The notes beneath the pieces were generated by a model that had not been told where the DNA came from, did not search any database, and saw nothing but the letters and a program-made list of their open reading frames with translations. Made by a program: the position numbers and the translations under genes. Shown piece after piece: positions 7,183 through 11,325 of a stretch of 11,325 bases of DNA (position 1 is its first letter; each line of letters starts with the position of its first letter). The stretch is from Phycisphaerae bacterium (lineage in GTDB: Bacteria; Planctomycetota; Phycisphaerae; Sedimentisphaerales; Anaerohalosphaeraceae): NCBI GenBank assembly GCA_021736615.1, contig JAIPFN010000187.1, positions 1 to 11,325 on the forward strand, in the 5' to 3' direction.

Positions 7183-8658
7183 TTAGTAATTAGGGTCTTG
7201 ATTGCTGCTGTCTGGATTTTGATTTGATGACTGTTTTGCTTTGGACATGCTCAAATTCCATGATACCCAGTGCTGGAGTTGGATTTCCGCGTCGTCACTC
7301 ATCTTCTTAAGTATTTCTCTTGCTTGTTTTCGAATTGTTTTGCTGTCAGACTCGATTGCAATCCGCTCGATCTGCGAATACGCATCCGTCGATAGGTTCC
7401 CAAGGTACTCAATATCCAGATCCTTTTTCTGGTCAAGCCAGCGGGCGACATTTTTTTCGGCGATAAATTTATCAATACTGAACGTGCTGACAAATATCAA
7501 AAACACAAATGCCAGGCAAATCCCGCAACTGATTAGCCACGCCAGAGATTTTCTAAGTATGATCTTAAAGATAAACAACGCAAAAACACCGGCCATAAAC
7601 AGCAAAAACAACCCGACCAGAATTCTGAAATATGAATATCCGTAAGCGTCTTCATACGCAAGTATCCGCTTAAATCCAGACGCGATCATCACGAAAGTCT
7701 GGCCGATCATGGCGATCCACAAAAGCTCAACCATGCTCCTGACGATGCCCTTCTGCTCTTTAAGCCTTCGCCCCGTACATATAATGATCAACGAAACGAG
7801 TATCACGGTAGCCCAGAACTCATAGAAACCCTTGTGCACATAATCGGCATAAGTATAATCAGTATTTCTAACCACGGCCTCGCCGCCGAAAAGGTATTCC
7901 AGTTGAATGAGAATGAAAACAAAAAACAGAATATTGTTCAGCAAAAGAAAGACAAAGACAACGATTCCCTCAAAACTCCTTTTCGGTTCAATCCTGTCAA
8001 CACGCGATTGAAGCGAATGAACTTTACCACCGCGTCTAAGGTATCCGCACAGAAGATTCCACAAAAGAATAACAGTAACTCCCCTCAGCCAAAGTTCCGC
8101 CTTCCAGACCATCGCAAGGAAATCCTTAAGTTGCCCTTCAAAGACCGGATCGGCTGAAGTAAACAGACAGGAAAACAATATTAAAAATGGAATTGAAACC
8201 AGAACCCCCAGGATAACTTTTCTAAATGCTCCCGAGTCGCCTTCAATCCTTAAAACCTTCTTAAACGTCTTGTAAAAAGTTTCAGGCAGGATAATCACCG
8301 CACCAATTGCACTTTTAAGAATAGACTCCACTACGCCAATGCAGTTAACAAATGAAAAACCCTCCCTGCCGACAAACAACATCGCAGCAAGTCCGAACAT
8401 AATCGTCGGTACAGTGGCGTAGAGGATCAAAATATTGCGATAACACACGACACAAGCTGAAAGATACGCCAGAAACAGCAAAAGCACCGTCAAGGTAAAT
8501 TTGGACCGGCACAAATCCTTGCGCTTAAGCCAGAGGACAAATGCGGCGACGATAACCATAAACAAAGGCATAGACACCCCAAAAGTCCTGCCCCAGAAAA
8601 GTAAATTACAAAGAATCGAAACAAACAAACAACCTAGCGTAACAATTAAAATAAACAT
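7183..8658 (-). CDS. Polytopic membrane protein, DUF4173-like
   Basis: 491 residues from ATG 8658, chosen because AGGGAG lies 7 nt upstream (8671-8666). An in-frame GTG at 8688 would add ten residues but has no site at a usable distance. There are about ten hydrophobic segments, starting MFILIVTLGCLFVSILC, from residue 1 to about 394. Motifs resembling the DUF4173/DUF4153 family are IQLEYLFGG (251-259), YTYADYVHKGFYEF (268-281) and RILAYEDAYGYSYFRILV (331-348). The last about 95 residues are soluble and end in a short repeated tail (SSNQNPD, SSNQDPN). The function of the family is not established. It follows comF by 50 nt on the same strand and is probably cotranscribed. I see no strong terminator after it; the only hairpin nearby (7131-7151) has an AT-only stem. 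Confidence 0.75.
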   Translation of the reverse strand: MFILIVTLGCLFVSILCNLLFWGRTFGVSMPLFMVIVAAFVLWLKRKDLCRSKFTLTVLLLFLAYLSACVVCYRNILILYATVPTIMFGLAAMLFVGREGFSFVNCIGVVESILKSAIGAVIILPETFYKTFKKVLRIEGDSGAFRKVILGVLVSIPFLILFSCLFTSADPVFEGQLKDFLAMVWKAELWLRGVTVILLWNLLCGYLRRGGKVHSLQSRVDRIEPKRSFEGIVVFVFLLLNNILFFVFILIQLEYLFGGEAVVRNTDYTYADYVHKGFYEFWATVILVSLIIICTGRRLKEQKGIVRSMVELLWIAMIGQTFVMIASGFKRILAYEDAYGYSYFRILVGLFLLFMAGVFALFIFKIILRKSLAWLISCGICLAFVFLIFVSTFSIDKFIAEKNVARWLDQKKDLDIEYLGNLSTDAYSQIERIAIESDSKTIRKQAREILKKMSDDAEIQLQHWVSWNLSMSKAKQSSNQNPDSSNQDPNY

Positions 8659-8708
8659 ACGGTATCTCCCTGCAAATAATTTTAACACTCAACAAGCTCA
8701 ATCACCTC

Positions 8709-9479
8709 TTAACGTCTCTGCATCGCGACCGAAACCACTACAGCGAAAACTTTTTCCGCCCCTGCCAGTTTCAGCGTTTTTGCACATTCGTTCAACGTCG
8801 CCCAGCTCGTGCTAATATCATCGACCAAACATACCTTTTTACCTGAAAAATTGTGCCGCCGGCGCACCCCGAACGCCCCTTTGACGTTTCTTCTGCGTCC
8901 AGCCGGTTCCAGCCCCCACTGCCTGTGCGTATTCCTGATCCGAACAAGATCGCTGCAGATCGCCGCGGTAGGATGATTTAATTGCTTAGTGAGAAGATAC
9001 GCCTGATTATACCCCCGACGCAGACGCCTCCGCCAGTGCAAAGGAACCGGCACGAACATATCGACCTGGTCATAAAATTCGCTCCCCTGAAAAGCCGAAT
9101 CGGCCATCTGTCCAAGCAAGCCTGCAAGTTCGCTGCGGTCATTGAATTTAAAACCCTGAATCAGTTTCCTTAAAGCATCCCGATAAACTCCCGCCCTCGC
9201 CAGGCCGTCAAACGCAAGCTCAACCCCGCTGCAAATACCGCACTTGCCGTCGATCACCGCGTACCTGCTAACATCCTTACCGCAACGCCGGCAATAATCG
9301 CCCACCGCACAGGCCATAACCTCATCCCAGCATGTCCGGCACATACCGTCGGCGGCATCAACGACGCTCTCGCCGCAAACACCGCACAAAGGCGGCCACA
9401 AAAGATCGCCAATGCCCGATCGCGCCGCCCGCCAAAAACCGCCCGCCGAACCAAAAAGATTTGAAGCCCGTATTCCCAT
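8709..9479 (-). CDS. comF: ComF-family phosphoribosyltransferase-like protein with an altered PRPP loop
   Basis: 256 residues. N-terminal zinc-finger region with four CXXC pairs: C32/C35, C47/C50, C63/C66 and C80/C83. A type I phosphoribosyltransferase-like domain follows: FVPVPLHWRRRLRRGYNQA (142-160), R182-NTHRQWGLEPAGRRRNVKGAF and the PRPP loop VCLVDDISTSWATLNECAKT (216-235). This is the ComF/GntX signature; ComF helps internalise single-stranded DNA during competence in transformable bacteria, and its role elsewhere is unclear. Odd point: the loop normally reads T-T/S-G-A-T, but here Gly is Trp226 (TGG, 8804-8802), one base from GGG. The rest of the gene is intact. No Shine-Dalgarno is visible; TATAAT lies 7 nt before ATG, suggesting a leaderless message. 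It is the first gene of a probable two-gene unit with the membrane protein downstream. Confidence 0.9.
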   Translation of the reverse strand: MGIRASNLFGSAGGFWRAARSGIGDLLWPPLCGVCGESVVDAADGMCRTCWDEVMACAVGDYCRRCGKDVSRYAVIDGKCGICSGVELAFDGLARAGVYRDALRKLIQGFKFNDRSELAGLLGQMADSAFQGSEFYDQVDMFVPVPLHWRRRLRRGYNQAYLLTKQLNHPTAAICSDLVRIRNTHRQWGLEPAGRRRNVKGAFGVRRRHNFSGKKVCLVDDISTSWATLNECAKTLKLAGAEKVFAVVVSVAMQRR

Positions 9480-9486
9480 ACAGCCA

Positions 9487-9492
9487 ATTATA
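9487..9492 (-). promoter_or_regulatory. Candidate -10 element for comF (leaderless start)
   Basis: TATAAT on the minus strand at 9492-9487, leaving 7 nt before ATG 9479, so transcription would start at or next to the A of the start codon. No good -35 hexamer is seen (about CTTTCT at 17 bp). Confidence 0.35.
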
Positions 9493-9620
9493 CAAAGTGC
9501 AACTCATAAAGAAAGGAATAAAATAATTGCATCACGAGCTATCCGAATAAAACACCAAACGCCAAATTTTGAATTTTAATTTGTAGTTTTGCTTTTTGAT
9601 CTTTTATTTTTAATTTAATC
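9493..9620. other. AT-rich intergenic stretch with no gene seen
   Basis: Upstream of comF. The part from about 9560 to 9620 is made almost only of A and T with simple poly-T/poly-A runs. I see no open frame with a ribosome site and no convincing hairpin. Confidence 0.5.
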
Positions 9621-9650
9621 GTAATCCGTGTAAATCCGTGAAATCCGCGG
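9621..9650. repeat. Three tandem copies of a 10-bp unit
   Basis: Units GTAATCCGTG, TAAATCCGTG and AAATCCGCGG share the core AATCCGYG at 10-bp steps. Similar short AATCYGYG-type intergenic repeats recur in many environmental bacterial genomes (general recollection). There are no spacers, so this is not a CRISPR array. Confidence 0.6.
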
Positions 9651-9654
9651 ATAA

Positions 9655-9679
9655 ACAAAAACGGCGGACATCGCCGCCG
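9655..9679 (-). terminator. Intrinsic terminator on the minus strand
   Basis: Perfect 6-bp GC stem CGGCGG/CCGCCG (9662-9667 with 9674-9679, loop 6 nt) followed on the minus strand by TTTTTGTTT (from 9661 downward). A second hairpin, GCTGCC/GGCAGC (9679-9684 with 9695-9700), sits just before it. It is the second terminator behind the cobalamin riboswitch and in front of comF, so it isolates comF from upstream transcription. Confidence 0.6.
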
Positions 9680-9798
9680 CTGCCGGCAGATAGTGGCAGC
9701 AGCGACAATGGTCACAAAAACCGCAAGCCCGAAAGCTCATGTGGAAATGGTCTTAAAATGAAAACTGCTTCGCTCTTTAGGCCGGCGGCAATATCCAT
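9680..9798. other. Non-coding stretch between two terminators
   Basis: About 120 nt between two minus-strand terminators. Short minus-strand frames exist (28 codons starting directly after the U-tract at 9798; 41 codons with several Cys starting near 9739), but neither has a ribosome site or a recognisable product. It could be the remnant of a lost gene; nothing more can be supported. Confidence 0.35.
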
Positions 9799-9835
9799 AA
9801 AAAAACCGCCGCTCCCTGCGAAGGAAACGACGGTT
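9799..9835 (-). terminator. Intrinsic terminator downstream of the cobalamin riboswitch
   Basis: An 8-bp stem AACCGTCG/CGGCGGTT on the minus strand (9835-9828 with 9811-9804, one G-U pair), loop 16 nt, followed by a run of T (9805-9799, the first two in the stem). It lies 126 nt beyond the end of the riboswitch P1 helix. No protein gene is recognised between them. Confidence 0.75.
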
Positions 9836-9961
9836 TATAATATCAAATCATAACGGGCCTGCGGACCTTCCGCTCAATTATAGCGGAGATTCCCTGCACC
9901 AGAAAGGTTTCACCCTTTGGCCCAACCGTATCATGTTCCAATCGCGAGAACAATAACAACG
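9836..9961 (-). other. Segment between riboswitch and terminator; possible small RNA body
   Basis: On the minus strand it holds two small hairpins: CCAAAGG with CCTTTCTGG (about 9900-9921) and TCCGCT/AGCGGA (9868-9886). A TATAAT (9882-9877) lies in the loop of the second. An 18-codon frame (ATG at 9931, MIRLGQRVKPFWCRESPL) is present without a usable ribosome site. I see no convincing gene. Confidence 0.35.
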
Positions 9962-10160
9962 TATCTGTCTGCAGGTAGATTTTCTGACTTGCTTCCTACC
10001 GAAAAACCCCTTCCCGCCAAAACTGGCAGTGGGCAACTGTTCCTCGGATTTGTGACTTTCGTCACAGCGGACGCTCACAGCGGCGCGACCGTCGCGGATT
10101 TTAACCGCGTTCCCATTTGGTTATCTGAAAGTGTAAAACTTTCAGGCCTGCATTCAGATA
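9962..10160 (-). ncRNA. Cobalamin (adenosylcobalamin) riboswitch aptamer
   Basis: Minus-strand RNA about 199 nt long that follows the cobalamin aptamer in order. P1 is closed by TATCTG..TGCAGG (10160-10147) pairing with CCTGCA..CAGATA (9975-9962). The conserved GGGAA is at 10114-10110, followed by a CGCGG/CCGCG hairpin around TTAAAAT. The core CGGTCGCGCCGCTGTGA is at 10091-10075. A GAAA-capped hairpin TGTGAC/GTCACA is at 10066-10051. CCACTGCCAG and GGGAAGG are at 10032-10009, and the B12-box region AAGTCAG..CTACCTGC at 9990-9971. Such elements repress downstream B12 synthesis or uptake genes when cobalamin is bound. Here the next features on the strand are a terminator at 9799-9835 and no gene. 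The class is clear; the regulated target is not. Confidence 0.92.
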
Positions 10161-10190
10161 TAAACTTTTTAGAAAGAGCTAACGCAAAGC

Positions 10191-10218
10191 AAAATAGCAC
10201 AAATTATCGGCACTTCAA
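10191..10218 (-). promoter_or_regulatory. Candidate promoter of the riboswitch transcript
   Basis: Minus strand TTGAAG (10218-10213) and TATTTT (10196-10191) with 16-bp spacing, each 4 of 6 to consensus. A start near 10184 would be about 24 nt before the P1 helix. Suitable position, moderate match. Confidence 0.35.
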
Positions 10219-10340
10219 GAAAAAAATCTGAAAAACAAAATTTTTCCCGAATTACCGAAATAAAAACCCAATACCAAACGACTAAAACTCGCAAAATACA
10301 ACTTATTAAAAAAAACAGTGGAAATCCGCCTGTTTTGGAC
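10219..10340. other. AT-rich divergent intergenic region
   Basis: Lies between the minus-strand riboswitch and the plus-strand FAH promoter. It contains a 7-bp inverted repeat AAAACAG/CTGTTTT (10312-10318 with 10330-10336) just upstream of the -35 element. No gene is seen. Confidence 0.4.
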
Positions 10341-10369
10341 TTGTCAAAAAATGAAATCCATGGTTTAAT
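10341..10369 (+). promoter_or_regulatory. Sigma70-like promoter of the FAH-family gene
   Basis: TTGTCA (10341-10346) and TTTAAT (10364-10369), each 5 of 6 to consensus, 17 bp apart. The transcript would start near 10376, with the ribosome site GGGAG (10399-10403) 5 nt before ATG 10409. Both promoter and ribosome site look functional even though the gene is interrupted. Confidence 0.6.
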
Positions 10370-10408
10370 GCCATCAACACTGCGATACTATCTTTGAAGG
10401 GAGCAAAA

Positions 10409-11325
10409 ATGAGACTTGTAACATTCAAGCGTGAAAACACCACATCCTGCGGAATTCTTACAGACAACGGCATAATTGATATCCCCGCATCGATAGACCG
10501 GCACGACTGACCAAGAAGTGTAAAGCACATCCTAACCCTCGGAACCCCCTGCCTCAACGAACTCTATGTACTCGCAGACACCGCAAAGAATTTCATACCT
10601 CTTGACAGTGTAACCCTGCTTGCCCCGATCCCGCAGCCGGATAAGCTTTTGGCCCTTGCCGGTAACTACCGCAAGCACATTATCGAGGCGGGCCGAAAAC
10701 TCGGACTTGCCGACTCTCCCCGGACCACAACCGTCCCGCGCCCGTTCTTAATGCCGCCCAATGTCGTCACCGGCACCAACACAACCATCCCCTGGCCGAC
10801 ATACAGCGAGCAGGTCGACCACGAAATAGAACTTGCAATAGTAATCGGAAAAACCTGCCGCTGCGTCTCGCCCCAGCAGGCCCTTGATTACGTCGGCGGA
10901 TACACGATAGCAAACGACATATCGGCACGGAGCGTTTCGTTTAAAGAGAATCGCGCCGAACGGCCATGGGATGAATTCTATGATTGGCTAAACGGAAAAT
11001 GGTCCGACGGTTTTTTGCCGCTGGGCCCGTGCCTGACAACAGCCGACGAAATAAGAAACCCGCAGGACATCGAACTAGAACTAAAGGTAAACGGAGAGAC
11101 CCGCCAAAAGTCAAACACCAAAGAAATGATCTTCACGGTCGCAGACACCATATCATTCATAAGCCACATAATGACCCTGACCCCCGGCGACATAATTGCC
11201 ACCGGCACGCCGGAGGGAGTAGCGATGGGAACAGGAAAATGGCTAAACCCAGGCGACCGAATAGAATGCACAATACAAAAAATAGGAACCCTGAAAAACA
11301 AAATAGGCCCAAAACCAAAACACCT
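10409..11325 (+). pseudogene. Fumarylacetoacetate hydrolase family gene with in-frame TGA at codon 34 (3' end outside window)
   Basis: The frame from ATG 10409 reads MRLVTFKRENTTSCGILTDN, a normal FAH-family N-terminus, meets TGA at 10508-10510 (codon 34), then continues open to the window edge (305 codons in all). Downstream are LALAGNYRKHIIEAG (81-95), VDHEIELAIVIGK with metal ligands Glu139 and Glu141, YTIANDISAR with Asp170, KWSDGFLPLGP and GDIIATGTPEG. The catalytic domain therefore looks intact. Members hydrolyse or decarboxylate 2-oxo/acylpyruvate compounds in aromatic or sugar-acid breakdown; the substrate is not predictable. Trp is TGG elsewhere in this gene and TGA ends vapB, so a changed code is unlikely. 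A nonsense mutation (for example from TGG or CGA) is simplest; sequencing error or readthrough remain possible. The next in-frame ATG is codon 115, too late to rescue the domain. Ile codons are mostly ATA, unlike the ATC-rich lipoprotein gene. Confidence 0.8.

Noticed and set aside
9638..9853. Plus-strand 71-codon open frame
   Set aside because: It runs across both minus-strand terminators and the tandem repeat, has no ribosome site and gives a Lys/Pro/Ser-rich low-complexity peptide.
9878..10078. 66-codon minus-strand open frame
   Set aside because: Most of it lies inside the cobalamin aptamer, whose conserved bases explain the sequence; no ribosome site precedes it.
8709..10160. comF as the gene controlled by the cobalamin riboswitch
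   Set aside because: Two terminators and about 480 nt separate them, comF has its own -10 element at the start codon, and there is no known link of ComF to cobalamin.
10508..10510. Selenocysteine or Trp reading of the TGA in the FAH gene
   Set aside because: No convincing SECIS-like hairpin follows the TGA, selenoprotein FAH enzymes are not known to me, and TGA serves as a stop (vapB) while TGG codes for Trp here.

Overview
The window looks like an ordinary bacterial chromosome segment of moderate GC. Shine-Dalgarno sites, sigma70-like promoters, a lipobox lipoprotein and a cobalamin riboswitch are all visible. The mix of a GT35 phosphorylase with an N-terminal DUF3417 region, a DUF4173-type membrane protein and a very long Ala/Glu-rich lipoprotein would suit a Planctomycetota/Phycisphaerae-like anaerobe. 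That placement is an impression, not a demonstrated assignment. No insertion sequence, CRISPR array, tRNA or rRNA was seen.

Layout: almost everything is on the minus strand. From the left: the 5' part of a uroporphyrinogen-decarboxylase-family gene (1-377) with a leader that could form an attenuator; an 867-residue coiled-coil lipoprotein (656-3259); a glycogen/alpha-glucan phosphorylase (3593-6196); a VapBC-type toxin-antitoxin pair (6376-7046) with a consensus promoter embedded in four regularly spaced TACGTA sites; a DUF4173-like polytopic membrane protein (7183-8658); and a ComF-family protein (8709-9479). About 930 bases without a protein gene follow (9480-10408). They hold a short tandem repeat, two minus-strand intrinsic terminators and a full-length cobalamin riboswitch (9962-10160, minus) with no recognisable gene behind it. 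The only plus-strand gene is at the right edge: a fumarylacetoacetate-hydrolase-family gene (10409 to the window end) interrupted by an in-frame TGA at codon 34.

The genes do not form one pathway. comF and the membrane protein are probably cotranscribed (50-nt gap), and vapB/vapC overlap by 4 nt. The lipoprotein and the phosphorylase each end in a similar hairpin plus U-tract, so each is probably its own transcription unit. The points most worth a second look are the orphan cobalamin riboswitch, the operator array of the toxin-antitoxin pair, the Gly-to-Trp change in the PRPP loop of ComF, the interrupted FAH gene, the leader of the URO-D gene, and the two-arm coiled-coil lipoprotein.
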